44,377 nt of DNA from Helicobacter sp. (GCF_022511165.1 NZ_JAFLSB010000012.1:1-44377); one strand, 5' to 3'; positions 24,735-34,105 are shown, counted from the stretch's first letter. Numbers and translations: made by a program. Notes: generated by a model from the sequence alone, not told the origin.

Positions 24735-26810
24735 TTGAAAGTGCCACATTTACCCTTGCTCATTGAGATTCTCACCGAAGAGCTTCCTGCCCTCCCTTTG
24801 CTCAAAGAATTACCCAATATAAAAGCAAAATGGCAAAAAAGTGCGCAAAGCTTTGGGATTCACTCTAATCCCACATTCTATTACACTCCTCGCCGACTTG
24901 TGCTGTATGAAGAGCATTTCCCTACCGCTACTCAAGATAGCTTAATAGAATCTTATGGTCCTCCACTCCATATTGCTTTTATAAATGGCGATAAAACACA
25001 AGGTTTAAGCAAAGCGGGAGAGAGTTTTTATAAAAAAAATCATCTAAGCCTTGATACACCCTTATCCACAAAACAAAAAGACAATAAAGAAGTGCTGTAT
25101 TATGCCTATACTCAAAAAGGTGTGCCGACAAATACCTTACTTGGTAATATACTTACACAATGGCTTCAATCGCTCCATTTTGGTAAAAGTATGTTTTGGG
25201 GCGATGTGAGAGAGCCTTTTATCCGCCCGGTGCGCAATATTTGTGTGCTTTTGGGGGAAGAAGATGTGAAAGTAAGTGCATTTAATGTGCAAAGCAAGGC
25301 TCAAACTTTTGTTCATAGAGATGTGAGTTTTGCGCCTGTGATGATTAAATCTCCCAAAGATTACTTTGAGATTCTCAAAAATGGCAAGGTAATTTTAGAC
25401 CAAGAAGAGCGTAAGGCGATGATTCTCTCTCAAATCACAGATATAGAATCCACACATCATATCAAAGTAGAAATCGATAAGGCTTTGCTTGAAGAAATTG
25501 TAGCCATTACCGAATACCCACGCGCCGCCTATGGGAGCTTTGATAAAGCATTTTTACATCTGCCCCCGGAGGTGATTATTACCTCGATGAAAGAAAACCA
25601 ACGATATTTTGCTACTTATACACACGAGGCATTACATAATGGCTTTATACTCGTGGCAAATAGCACAACTCAAAATCTTGCCCCTATCGTGCAAGGCAAT
25701 CAAAAAGTGCTTAAGGCGCGATTAAGCGATGCGGTATTTTTCTATGAAAATGATATAAAAGAAGGCTTTAAACCCCAGAATCTCTCGCAGATTCTTTTTG
25801 TTGAAGGACTGGGTTCTTTGCTTGATAAATCTAAACGAGAGGGCATTATCGCGCATATTCTTTTAGAATCTTTTGCCTCTAAGCTCACTTTGCCTTTGAG
25901 CCAATCCCAAAGCATTTTAGACAATGCTATTACTTATGCAAAGGCGGACTTGCTCACGCAAATGGTATATGAATTTACAGAACTACAAGGCATTATGGGC
26001 TATTACTATGCGCAAAAATTTGGTATGCACCCACTTGTGGCTTTAAGTATCAAAGAGCAGTATCTCCCCACAGGCGAAGATTCTGCCTTGCCAAGCGATA
26101 TTTTAAGTGCGATTGTGGCTCTAAGCATAAAACTTGATAATATTTGCGCCCTCTTTAGTATCAATAAAATCCCCACAGGTTCAAAAGATCCTTTTGCGCT
26201 AAGACGTGCAGCAAATGGGGTGTTAAAAATCATCGCCCATTATGGATTATGCTTTGATTTAAGCACACATTTGCCTAGAATCTACCAAGCAGCAGGATAT
26301 AAGCCAAGCGATTTGGGACAAATAGAATCTTTCTTTTTGGAACGACTTGAGGGATTTTTAAAAGTCAATCCCTCACTTATCACTTGTGTGCTTAATGCTC
26401 GTGTAGATAACCAAAAGATACGCAATCTTTATAGCATTATCTCCAATGCTCAAAGCCTAAGTGTCTTTTTTGAAAAAAGCGATAAAGAAGCACTTGTGCG
26501 CCTCTTTAAAAGGGTGGCAAATATTTTAGAAGATACCCTTAGCCCCACACCCATTAATGAAAGCTTACTTCAAGCTAAAGAAGAAAAAACACTTTATGCT
26601 GCGCTTAAAAATCTCAAAACACAGAGTTTTAAAGATGCGCAAGAGCATATACAAGCCCTTTTTGCGCTCAAAAATCCACTTGAAGCATTTTTTGAATCAG
26701 TGCTTGTTAATGATGCAAACCCCGCGCTTAAAATCAATCGCCAAATGCTCATTCTTGGCATTTATAATGAATTTTTGCGTATCGGTGATATTAAGGATAT
26801 TGCATTGTGA
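24735..26810 (+). CDS. glyS: Glycyl-tRNA synthetase beta subunit
   Basis: Beta chain of the two-subunit glycyl-tRNA synthetase, which binds tRNA-Gly; the alpha chain (glyQ) is not in the window. The 691-residue protein begins with LLIEILTEELPALPL and contains the expected FVHRDVSFAPVMIKSP, ITEYPRAAYGSFDKAFLHLPPEVIITSMKENQRYF and LPTGEDSALPSDILSAIVALSIKLDNICALF segments, and ends in the anticodon-binding region. The start is TTG, chosen because AAAGGA lies six bases upstream and no ATG is near. The stop overlaps the start of the next gene as GTGA. Confidence 0.95.
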   Translation: MKVPHLPLLIEILTEELPALPLLKELPNIKAKWQKSAQSFGIHSNPTFYYTPRRLVLYEEHFPTATQDSLIESYGPPLHIAFINGDKTQGLSKAGESFYKKNHLSLDTPLSTKQKDNKEVLYYAYTQKGVPTNTLLGNILTQWLQSLHFGKSMFWGDVREPFIRPVRNICVLLGEEDVKVSAFNVQSKAQTFVHRDVSFAPVMIKSPKDYFEILKNGKVILDQEERKAMILSQITDIESTHHIKVEIDKALLEEIVAITEYPRAAYGSFDKAFLHLPPEVIITSMKENQRYFATYTHEALHNGFILVANSTTQNLAPIVQGNQKVLKARLSDAVFFYENDIKEGFKPQNLSQILFVEGLGSLLDKSKREGIIAHILLESFASKLTLPLSQSQSILDNAITYAKADLLTQMVYEFTELQGIMGYYYAQKFGMHPLVALSIKEQYLPTGEDSALPSDILSAIVALSIKLDNICALFSINKIPTGSKDPFALRRAANGVLKIIAHYGLCFDLSTHLPRIYQAAGYKPSDLGQIESFFLERLEGFLKVNPSLITCVLNARVDNQKIRNLYSIISNAQSLSVFFEKSDKEALVRLFKRVANILEDTLSPTPINESLLQAKEEKTLYAALKNLKTQSFKDAQEHIQALFALKNPLEAFFESVLVNDANPALKINRQMLILGIYNEFLRIGDIKDIAL

Positions 26811-27928
26811 AAGCCTTTTATGCTACTTTTGTGCTTGAAGCAAAAAATATTTTTACCTCCGTATCAGCAATGATTATTATCTTTGGGGGATCGCTTTTTT
26901 ATCTTTTTTTATACCCCACACCTTATTATGCTGATGTCGTCAGTGCGCAAAAAATCGCTATTATTGATTATGATAATACATATTCTTCGAGGGAGCTTAT
27001 CTCATTTATACGCTCTTCGCCACACTTAGAGATTATAGAGGTTCTTCATAGCCCCAAAAAGGCGCAAGAGCTTATAGAATCACATCAAATCTATGGCATT
27101 ATCACTATTCCCTATGATTTTGAAAAACATCTCTACCAACGCGTGCCTCCTGTTGTAGCCATTATGGCAAATGCTTCATATCTGCTTATTTATGGAGCAA
27201 TTGCCAATGCAGCAACAGAATGCCTTGAAGCCTTTAATGATCATCTCAAAACAAAGTTTCAAACACACGAAAAAGAAATCTTGCAACCTCATCTTATTCC
27301 ACTTTTTAATCCCTCAATGGGCTATATTAATTATACTCTCGCTCCTATACTTATTTTTATCCTTCATCAAACACTTGTTGCGGGGGCAGGAATTATTGGT
27401 GGCACACAGAATCAGCAATTTACACAAGGAGTGCGCAATCACTACTCAAGCGCAAATCCCTTGCTTTTAGTTTGCTCTAAAATATTAGTCTTTTTTAGCA
27501 TTTATGTGCTGCTTTATGCGTTTTATTTTGGTTTTGCTTATGAATTTTATGGAGTGTATGTGGGGGCTTCTATCCTTGATTTTTGGCTTTTTAGCATAGC
27601 CTTTATTTTATCAACTGCTGCATTTGGCGTGTTTTTTGGCTCTATTTTACCCAAACGCGCCCTTTCTACGCAAATTATTATGCTTGCTTCTATGCCGCTT
27701 GTATTTTTACTTGGCTTTATGTGGCCTCCAGCTCAAATTGCGCCTTGGGCAAATTATCTTATTAGTTTTTTGCCTGCTTATCACGGCATCAATGGGCTTT
27801 TGCAGCTTAATCAAATGGGAGCAAGCTTTGGAAGTGTGTGGGGCTACTTTATGAGTTTATGCTTTTTATGTGTGCTCTATATAGGAGCGAGTGTGCTTGT
27901 GATTTATAAAAAAACCCTGCGGTGGTAG
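26807..27928 (+). CDS. ABC-2 type transporter permease (YhhJ/YbhR-like)
   Basis: A 373-residue membrane protein with the ABC-2 permease layout. A first helix (about 15-35) is followed by a periplasmic domain of about 150 residues (SAQKIAIIDYDNTYSSRELI, VLHSPKKAQELIESHQIYGIITIP), then five helices from about residue 180, with TQGVRNHYSSANPLLLVCSKIL and the LASMPLVFLLGFMWPP segment typical of the family. Such permeases work as pairs with an ATPase and often a membrane-fusion protein, none of which is adjacent. The start is GTG, overlapping the glyS stop. The 3' end is one base from the convergent bioC stop. Confidence 0.85.
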   Translation: MKAFYATFVLEAKNIFTSVSAMIIIFGGSLFYLFLYPTPYYADVVSAQKIAIIDYDNTYSSRELISFIRSSPHLEIIEVLHSPKKAQELIESHQIYGIITIPYDFEKHLYQRVPPVVAIMANASYLLIYGAIANAATECLEAFNDHLKTKFQTHEKEILQPHLIPLFNPSMGYINYTLAPILIFILHQTLVAGAGIIGGTQNQQFTQGVRNHYSSANPLLLVCSKILVFFSIYVLLYAFYFGFAYEFYGVYVGASILDFWLFSIAFILSTAAFGVFFGSILPKRALSTQIIMLASMPLVFLLGFMWPPAQIAPWANYLISFLPAYHGINGLLQLNQMGASFGSVWGYFMSLCFLCVLYIGASVLVIYKKTLRW

Positions 27929-27929
27929 A

Positions 27930-28637
27930 TTATTTATGGCATAAAAGCATATATATAGGGTGATAGGTAAGTCTGTTATTAAATGTTTGCTCATACTCAC
28001 GCAATATTCTTTTACCCATATACCCTTTCTTGCTTAGTGCATTGACACCGCTTAATTGAAAATGCCTAAACACATCAAGTGCGCTTTTAAATTGCAAGGG
28101 AAAAAGCTCTTCTTGCAAGAGAATAATCTCAAAATGCTTTGTAATAATTTCGCGCATAGCACCTAGACTAAAATACTCTAACCCATAATGTGTGATAGCT
28201 TTAGCCTCATAACAATTTTGCTCCCCAAAGCTGCTTAATAAACAAAGTCCATTGGGAGCGAGAATCTGCTTGAGTGCGCAAAGTGTGCGCTCAAAGTCTA
28301 ACCATTGCAATGTTGCATTTGAAACAATCAAATCAAAGCTTTTTTTAGCTATATGCTGCTCTAAAAGCGTATTCATATCAAAGCACATAAACTCCACGCG
28401 TTCATCACTTGAGCCATAATTATGAATGTCATTGCTGATATAAGATTCAAATTGAAGCATCTTACAAAGAAGCGTAGTAAATTCGCCACCCCCTGCACCA
28501 AATTCAAAAATATGCCCAAAATGCACACGATGGTTTAAATGCAGAATCTCAATCAGTTTATGGCGCATATGCTTTTGTACAATAGCATTTTGCGCATAAG
28601 TTTTTCTTGCTTTATAAAAACTCTCTAAATACAGCAT
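27930..28637 (-). CDS. bioC: Malonyl-ACP O-methyltransferase (BioC)
   Basis: SAM-dependent methyltransferase that masks malonyl-ACP as its methyl ester so fatty-acid enzymes can build pimeloyl-ACP. The protein of about 235 residues has motif I FGAGGGEFTTLL, then DLIVSNATLQWL and LAPNGLCLLSSFG, the usual BioC order. The frame is open a little further upstream (TTG), but the ATG at 28637 fits the N-terminus of the family (YKARKTYAQNAIVQ) and has GGGAAG upstream. It overlaps bioG by 13 bases. With BioG it brackets the pimelate-forming cycle. Confidence 0.88.
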   Translation of the reverse strand: MLYLESFYKARKTYAQNAIVQKHMRHKLIEILHLNHRVHFGHIFEFGAGGGEFTTLLCKMLQFESYISNDIHNYGSSDERVEFMCFDMNTLLEQHIAKKSFDLIVSNATLQWLDFERTLCALKQILAPNGLCLLSSFGEQNCYEAKAITHYGLEYFSLGAMREIITKHFEIILLQEELFPLQFKSALDVFRHFQLSGVNALSKKGYMGKRILREYEQTFNNRLTYHPIYMLLCHK

Positions 28638-29293
28638 AGCTCTTCCCACGAGCAAAAATCAAAAAAGACAAAATGCGCCCCTTGTATAATGTGAATGCGC
28701 GTTGAAGGACTAAAAGAAGCAAAAAATTGCTGCGCGGCATTCAAGGGAAAAATAGTATCATTGCTTGATAAAAGCGCATCATCATAGATAAAATGCGCAT
28801 TATTTGTTTTGGTATGAGCAAGGAAGAGAAAATCAAAAATACTTTGCAATTCCTCTTGTAACTCCTCATTTTTGGGCTGTTTTGTCAAAAAATGGGCAAG
28901 TTTTTTCTCCTCTCCCCCCACAAGAGCTTTTTGAAAAGTAAGCCAATCAAAATGTGCTATGCTCTTTTTAAAAATCGCAGGGTGGATACCAAACACTCTA
29001 TCAATTCCCACATTTGTGCCATTAATGGCAATTTTTTTTGATAAAGATAAAGAAGAGACAAAAAAGGGGGCGATACTCACGCCCATTGAAAAAGCAATAA
29101 GTATAACCTCGCTAAATGCACTCATAGCGCGATAAAAACTTTGGGGAAGTTTAAAATCCCTATAATCATACACAAGTATCACATTGCATTGGGCATCTAA
29201 ATGCGCAAACTGCTCTGCTCTGCTCCCAAATCCACCAAAAAAGAGAATGCACTTTTGGCTTTGCTTATGTGTATGCAAAAACACATATTTCAT
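28625..29293 (-). CDS. bioG: Pimeloyl-ACP methyl ester esterase (BioG, DUF452)
   Basis: A 222-residue alpha/beta hydrolase that removes the methyl group from pimeloyl-ACP methyl ester, ending chain building. The nucleophile is Ser69 in AFSMGVS, the acid is probably in SSNDTIFP and the His in IIQGAHFVFF. The N-terminal FFGGFGSRAEQF segment is characteristic of BioG, which replaces BioH in Campylobacter, Neisseria and relatives. The H. pylori enzyme for this step is the unrelated BioV, so the window belongs to a different Helicobacter lineage or a relative. The start overlaps the bioF stop (ATGA). Confidence 0.88.
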   Translation of the reverse strand: MKYVFLHTHKQSQKCILFFGGFGSRAEQFAHLDAQCNVILVYDYRDFKLPQSFYRAMSAFSEVILIAFSMGVSIAPFFVSSLSLSKKIAINGTNVGIDRVFGIHPAIFKKSIAHFDWLTFQKALVGGEEKKLAHFLTKQPKNEELQEELQSIFDFLFLAHTKTNNAHFIYDDALLSSNDTIFPLNAAQQFFASFSPSTRIHIIQGAHFVFFDFCSWEELCCI

Positions 29294-30432
29294 ACCAATG
29301 CCCCAAGCAGAGATTCTATATGCTCCTGCTTTAATGCGCTATGGAGGGAGAATCTCACTCGCGCAGTGTGTTTTGGCACACTTGGCTCTTTAATTGCAGG
29401 GGCAAAAATACCGCGCTTTTTAAGCCTTGCACTCAAATCTAAAGCCTGTGCATTTTCTCCACAAATAAGAGAGAGGATATGATTTTCCCCAAGCACCTCA
29501 TAGCCCTTTTTCTGTAAATGCTCTTTGATGGAGCGCGATAAGTTTTGCACATATTCACGCTCTTTGTGGAATCTGCTAAGTTGTGTGAAAATAAAATGGC
29601 TAAAGGCGACATTGATTGGAGGCAAGGCAGTAGAAAATATAAACCCACGCGCAACATTAATAAAAAAATGCCTCATTTGTGCATTGCAGAGCATACACGC
29701 ACCCATAGAGGCGATTGCCTTGCCAAAGGTAAGAATCAAAAAATCAATTGATTCTAATACATCTAAATGTGCAGCCAAACCTAAACCATTCTCTCCTATA
29801 ATGCCCACACTATGAGCCTCATCAAGGTAAATTTGCATATTTTTAAATTGATTTTTGAGTGATACAAGCTTTTTTAGGGGCGCAAAATCCCCCTCCATAC
29901 TAAATACTCCCTCACTCACAACGATGATATGCCTAAAACGCGCAGCATTTTGGCTTAAAATCTGCTCTAACTCCTGCATATTATTATGGCTAAAGCTTTT
30001 AAAACGCGCCTTGCCTAATCTCAATCCATCAATCACACTTGCGTGAATAAGGCGATCAATCACAAAAAATGTGTGAGGAATACTGCAAAGGGCTTGGATA
30101 CAAGAAATATTTGCGTGGTAGCCGCTATTAAAGAGCAGGGCGGATTTGTGATAGAGATTGCTTAAAGTAAGCTCACACTGCTCATATATTTCAAAATTCC
30201 CACTTAAAAGTCGCGAAGAGCTACTTGAAAAAAATATATCTTGTGATTGTAAAGAATGTAAAAACTGCTCTTTTAATGCACTATTGACATTTAAGCCCAA
30301 ATAATCATTGCTCGCAAGATTTAAAAGCTTTGTGTTCTTCTCATACACAAACACGCCACTATGGTGCAAAGGCAAGAGTGTGCGAAAATTATTTTGGCTT
30401 TTTAAATGCTCTAATAGAGAATCAATATCCAC
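29290..30432 (-). CDS. bioF: 8-amino-7-oxononanoate synthase (BioF)
   Basis: PLP enzyme that condenses pimeloyl-ACP with alanine. The 380-residue protein has LNLASNDYLGL at the N-terminus, LLFNSGYHANIS, the YLDEAHSVGIIG segment and the PLP lysine in LTFGKAIASMGAC. The start is GTG; the only nearby ATG is out of frame. The ribosome site is weak (GGA about nine bases upstream), so the start is less sure than the gene. It is the first gene of the bioF-bioG-bioC operon, opposite to bioA across a gap of about 118 bases with no recognisable BirA operator. Confidence 0.92.
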   Translation of the reverse strand: MDIDSLLEHLKSQNNFRTLLPLHHSGVFVYEKNTKLLNLASNDYLGLNVNSALKEQFLHSLQSQDIFFSSSSSRLLSGNFEIYEQCELTLSNLYHKSALLFNSGYHANISCIQALCSIPHTFFVIDRLIHASVIDGLRLGKARFKSFSHNNMQELEQILSQNAARFRHIIVVSEGVFSMEGDFAPLKKLVSLKNQFKNMQIYLDEAHSVGIIGENGLGLAAHLDVLESIDFLILTFGKAIASMGACMLCNAQMRHFFINVARGFIFSTALPPINVAFSHFIFTQLSRFHKEREYVQNLSRSIKEHLQKKGYEVLGENHILSLICGENAQALDLSARLKKRGIFAPAIKEPSVPKHTARVRFSLHSALKQEHIESLLGALV

Positions 30433-30550
30433 TTGTTTTTATCCATTCTTTTTTATTTTTTTATAGCTCAACTTCTTTGGGGTATTTTATCATTATTTAT
30501 AAAAACTTAAAGTATCATTAGCCACCTCTTAAAAGAAAGTGAGCCAAATA

Positions 30551-31867
30551 ATGAAAGCAAATGATTTAAAAAAACTTGATTTAGAGCATATTTGGCACCC
30601 TTGCACACAAATGAAAGACCACGAGAGTGTGCCTTTAATCCCTATCCAAAAAGCAAATGGAATGTATCTTTATGATTTTGATGGCGCAAAATATATGGAT
30701 TGTGTAAGCTCGTGGTGGGTCAATCTCTTTGGACATTGCAATGAATATATTGCCAATGCGATAAAAAAACAAGTCGATGAGTTAGCTCATATTATTTTAG
30801 CAGGATTCTCACACGAGCCAATTATCAAACTCTCACAAAGGCTTTGTGCGCTTTTAGGAGGGCATTTTAATAAATGCTTCTATGCAGATAATGGCTCAAG
30901 TGCTATCGAAGTAGCCCTCAAAATGAGCTTTCATTATCATCTTAATAATGGACAAAAACGTGATACTTTTCTTGCTCTCAATAATGCCTATCACGGCGAG
31001 ACTCTAGGGGCTTTGAGTGTGGGCGATGTGGCATTATATAAGCACACCTATGAGCCGCTACTTTTACATTGCCTCACCACTGCTGTGCCTCTAGCAAATA
31101 CACACACGAGCATAAGAGATTATGAGAAAGCAGACTATAGCAAAGAAATAGAATCTTTAAGGCAGATTCTTCACTCACAAGGGGAGCGCATTTGTGCTTT
31201 TATCCTCGAGCCACTTGTGCAATGTGCGGGCAATATGAATATGTATAGTGCAGCATTTATTGATGAGGCAATCGCACTCTGTCATCATTTTGGGGTGCAG
31301 GTAATTTTTGATGAAATTGCCGTGGGTTTTGGACGCAGCGGTAGCCTTTTTGCGATGGAGCAATGCAAGCAAAAGCCGGATTTTATCTGCCTTTCTAAAG
31401 GTATCACGGGTGGATTCTTACCGCTATCTGTGGTGGCAACAAGTGATGAGATTTATAATGCTTTTTATGCACCCTATGAATCCCAAAAAGCCTTTTTGCA
31501 CTCTCATTCCTACACTGGCAACGCTCTTGCGTGTGCGGCGGCAAATGCGGTGCTTGATATTTTTGAAAAAGAGCATATCATAGTAAAAAACAAGCATTTG
31601 AGCGAGTATATTGCAAAAGAATTTGAATCGTTAAAAGCATTTACATTTTTGGGGAATTTTAGGCAAAAGGGTATGATTTATGCCTTTGATATAAAAGATA
31701 CAAAAATCCCTCGTGCAGGGCTTTTTGTATTTCAAAAGGCATTGCAAAAAGGTTTGCTTCTACGCCCACTTGGCAATACACTTTACTTTATGCCCCCTTA
31801 TGTGATTAGCCAAGATGAAGTGCGCTATGTGCGCCAAAGTTTAGAAGAGATTTTTGAGGGACTTTAA
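30551..31867 (+). CDS. bioA: Adenosylmethionine-8-amino-7-oxononanoate aminotransferase (BioA)
   Basis: Class III aminotransferase that converts KAPA to DAPA using SAM as amino donor. The protein of about 438 residues begins LDLEHIWHPCTQMKDH, a signature of BioA, and contains SSWWVNLFGH, the FYADNGSSAIEVALKM motif, VIFDEIAVGFGRSG and the PLP lysine in ICLSKGITGGFLP. I use the ATG at 30551, which lies at the family's usual start; a GTG at 30539 in the same frame is the alternative. BioB and BioD are not in the window. Confidence 0.93.
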   Translation: MKANDLKKLDLEHIWHPCTQMKDHESVPLIPIQKANGMYLYDFDGAKYMDCVSSWWVNLFGHCNEYIANAIKKQVDELAHIILAGFSHEPIIKLSQRLCALLGGHFNKCFYADNGSSAIEVALKMSFHYHLNNGQKRDTFLALNNAYHGETLGALSVGDVALYKHTYEPLLLHCLTTAVPLANTHTSIRDYEKADYSKEIESLRQILHSQGERICAFILEPLVQCAGNMNMYSAAFIDEAIALCHHFGVQVIFDEIAVGFGRSGSLFAMEQCKQKPDFICLSKGITGGFLPLSVVATSDEIYNAFYAPYESQKAFLHSHSYTGNALACAAANAVLDIFEKEHIIVKNKHLSEYIAKEFESLKAFTFLGNFRQKGMIYAFDIKDTKIPRAGLFVFQKALQKGLLLRPLGNTLYFMPPYVISQDEVRYVRQSLEEIFEGL

Positions 31868-31977
31868 ATATTTACAAGATTCTATAAATTAAAGCAGAAA
31901 CAAACCTGTTTAAACTATGTGCTGCTTATCTGTAACAAAAAACATTAAGATAATGCTCTTTAGAATGATAAAAGCAA

Positions 31978-31992
31978 AAAAGCGATGCTTTT
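31978..31992. terminator. Short hairpin after bioA in a 240-base gap
   Basis: AAAAGC-GAT-GCTTTT is a perfect 6-3-6 inverted repeat about 110 bases after the bioA stop, in a 240-base gap between convergent genes. A T-rich run (near 32010-32020) follows some 20 bases later. It may terminate transcription in one or both directions, but it is short. Nothing else in 31868-32107 looks like a gene. Confidence 0.25.
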
Positions 31993-32107
31993 GCAAAATG
32001 CGATTATAGAATCTTTTTTATTTTTGAGATTTTTAGATACCTTAAAACTTTTTTGCCTTTTTAAATTTCTAGCCTAGCCGCAAACTCTTTTATCGCTCTT
32101 AAACCCC

Positions 32108-32683
32108 CTACACACTAAAATATATCGCTACGATTGTAACAATAAACCCTGCAGCCATTACGCCAAAGCCACTTTTGCGTTTGCCCTTGCAAAATGAGGT
32201 GATGATTAAGCCAGAGAGATAAAAAATAAGCATTGAAAAACCAAAGCATACAGCAATAAAATCAAAAAATGTAAATTTAAATCCCCCTAGCTCAAATTTA
32301 TTCCCCCCGCTTTTGTGCATCATCATTAGCACTCCATAAAGACTTCTATCCACTGCACGCAAAATGGGCTTATCATTCCTATCTTTTGTGAGCATTACAC
32401 TATATTTGATATTTCCCATATTCAAAGTGCCCTTTATTGTGCGCAAGGTTATATCGCTTGGCACCTTGAGTTGATGCTCTTGCAGGGTTTGAATGATAAA
32501 TGCTTGCTCCTCCCCTTTTTGTGGCATAGAATCAAGAGCTATTTCTGTGATAGTTGCACCGGCATTTTGACGAATTTCAAAGATATAAAGTGCGCCGGTA
32601 ATAGCATAAATGAGCGCAGCAGGGAGAAAAAAGAGGCTTAAATAAAGATGAATTTGCATCCATAATTTACGATGAAGTTTCAT
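32108..32683 (-). CDS. PepSY-type membrane protein
   Basis: A protein of about 191 residues with an N-terminal helix (HRKLWMQIHLYLSLFFLPAALIYAITGALYIF), a periplasmic stretch of about 80 residues, the segment YGVLMMMHKSGGNKFELGGFKF, and two more helices near the end. This is the layout of the PepSY-associated TM family, members of which include ferric reductase-like and siderophore-linked proteins. I start at the ATG at 32683, preceded by AAAGGA at nine bases; an upstream frame has no support. A palindrome like a Fur box lies just upstream. A role in iron uptake is suggested by that site only. Confidence 0.72.
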   Translation of the reverse strand: MKLHRKLWMQIHLYLSLFFLPAALIYAITGALYIFEIRQNAGATITEIALDSMPQKGEEQAFIIQTLQEHQLKVPSDITLRTIKGTLNMGNIKYSVMLTKDRNDKPILRAVDRSLYGVLMMMHKSGGNKFELGGFKFTFFDFIAVCFGFSMLIFYLSGLIITSFCKGKRKSGFGVMAAGFIVTIVAIYFSV

Positions 32684-32711
32684 TGCAAGTATCCTTTCAT
32701 AAAACAATATT

Positions 32712-32724
32712 AATTATCATAATT
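32712..32724 (-). promoter_or_regulatory. Fur-box-like palindrome upstream of the PepSY gene
   Basis: AATTAT-C-ATAATT is a perfect 6-1-6 palindrome 28 bases in front of the start codon, in the pattern of Fur boxes of this group (TAATAAT-n-ATTATTA and variants). The minus strand also reads TATGATAAT here, which could be the -10 box. If Fur binds, the gene would be repressed by iron. AT-rich DNA can give such a match by chance. Confidence 0.4.
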
Positions 32725-32797
32725 TTACATAAAAAGCGTGAGTTATGTGTGAAATGTATATTACAAAATGTCTTTTAAACTTAAAAATGTTAAAGAT

Positions 32798-34105
32798 TCA
32801 CACACTGATTTCATAGAGCCTTTTGCGTTCATTAGAGCTTGCAATATGCAGTTGTTGGCGGTATTTAGTAATAGTGCGGCGCACCATTTTAAGCTCAAAT
32901 TTTTCCTCCACGATTTTTAGAATCTTTAAATCACTCAAAGGCTTCTTTCTATCCTCATTTTTTACAAGGTTTAAAATAAAATCTTTAATTGAAGCATTTG
33001 ATGTATCTCCATCAATGGCAGCGGTAAAGAAACTTTTTATAGGGAAAATACCCCTATCGCATTCAAGGTATTTATTTGCGATTGCGCGTGAGATAGTGCT
33101 TGGGGCATAGCCTAAATCTTGGGCGATGTCTTTAAGTTTCATTGGGCGAATCTCCCCGCCCATAAAAAAATCATATTGATTTTCGCGCAAAGCAATGGCG
33201 ATTTTTAGAATCGTTGCCTTACGCATATCAAGGGCATCAACAAGGTCTTTTGCCTCCTTGAGCTTTGTTTTAAGAAACTCTGCCCCGTCTTTGTCTGTGA
33301 TGTTTTTAAGCTGCTCTTGAATAAGAATCTTAGGATAATAGCTATCATTAATAGAGACTTCAAGCTCATAAGTGCCATTTTTAAGACTATCGCTCTTGGC
33401 GCGCTCAAAAATAAAAATATCAGGTATAACTTCACTTTCTCTTGCGCTAAAATCAATCGCTGGGGGATTTTTAAAAGTCTTAATTGTTTTCATCACTTCA
33501 TTATAAGCAGGGTGATTTTTGTATTTGCTATGGCGATGCAAATCGTGGATAATACGCACAGCAAGTTCATAGCTTTGCCCCTCTAGCTCGGTATTATCAA
33601 GCTGAAAAAGAAAAGATTCCCCAATATCTTTTGCTCCCACACCATAAGGCTCTAAATACGCGAATCTTTTTCTTACGCGCTCAACCTCACTTTCATCAAT
33701 ACCCAATTCTAGGGCAATCTCTCCCACAGCTACATCTAAGAAGCCCTCATCATTGAGATTCTCTACAATTTTAAAAGCAATTTGACGAGAAGATTCAGTG
33801 GGGAAAAGCCGAGAATCAATTTGTTCTTCAAGTACCTCATAGAGGCTCTGCTCACTGATATGCTGGGATTCAAAACTCTCATTTTGAGTGCCACGCATAC
33901 CCTTTTTATAGGTTTGTGTTTTACTAGGGAGAGCGCCTAGCATTTGACTTTGCACATTAGCATAAGGATTCTCCTCTGCTATGGTATTAAGCGTTTCTTC
34001 AAGCTCGGTAAGCCCACTTTGCAAGATAGGTAGCCAACTCTTAAGCGTGGTAGAAAGCCGCGCTTTGACATTGAGATTACTTTTTAATTTACCACCCACA
34101 CTCAT
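32798..34105 (-). CDS. rpoN: RNA polymerase sigma-54 factor (RpoN)
   Basis: Alternative sigma factor that recognises -24/-12 promoters and, in this group, drives middle flagellar genes under FlgR. The 435-residue protein has the activator-interacting N-terminus (ARLSTTLKSWLPILQSGLTELEE, about 15-38), an acidic linker, the core-binding region, the DNA-binding helix-turn-helix (LKDIAQDLGYAPSTISRAIANKY) and the RpoN box VRRTITKYRQQL near the C-terminus. The N-terminus is poorer in glutamine than in enterics, as usual here. The start overlaps the lptB stop by four bases. Two likely target promoters are in this window at 20080 and 37773. Confidence 0.96.
   Translation of the reverse strand: MSVGGKLKSNLNVKARLSTTLKSWLPILQSGLTELEETLNTIAEENPYANVQSQMLGALPSKTQTYKKGMRGTQNESFESQHISEQSLYEVLEEQIDSRLFPTESSRQIAFKIVENLNDEGFLDVAVGEIALELGIDESEVERVRKRFAYLEPYGVGAKDIGESFLFQLDNTELEGQSYELAVRIIHDLHRHSKYKNHPAYNEVMKTIKTFKNPPAIDFSARESEVIPDIFIFERAKSDSLKNGTYELEVSINDSYYPKILIQEQLKNITDKDGAEFLKTKLKEAKDLVDALDMRKATILKIAIALRENQYDFFMGGEIRPMKLKDIAQDLGYAPSTISRAIANKYLECDRGIFPIKSFFTAAIDGDTSNASIKDFILNLVKNEDRKKPLSDLKILKIVEEKFELKMVRRTITKYRQQLHIASSNERKRLYEISV

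Noticed and set aside
30433..30550. BirA operator between bioF and bioA
   Set aside because: I looked for a TTGTAAAC/GTTTACAA pair or variant and saw none; the gap is AT-rich without a long palindrome.
31868..32107. A small RNA or short gene in the gap after bioA
   Set aside because: Apart from one short hairpin and some inverted repeats there is no promoter plus terminator pair and no frame with a ribosome site.
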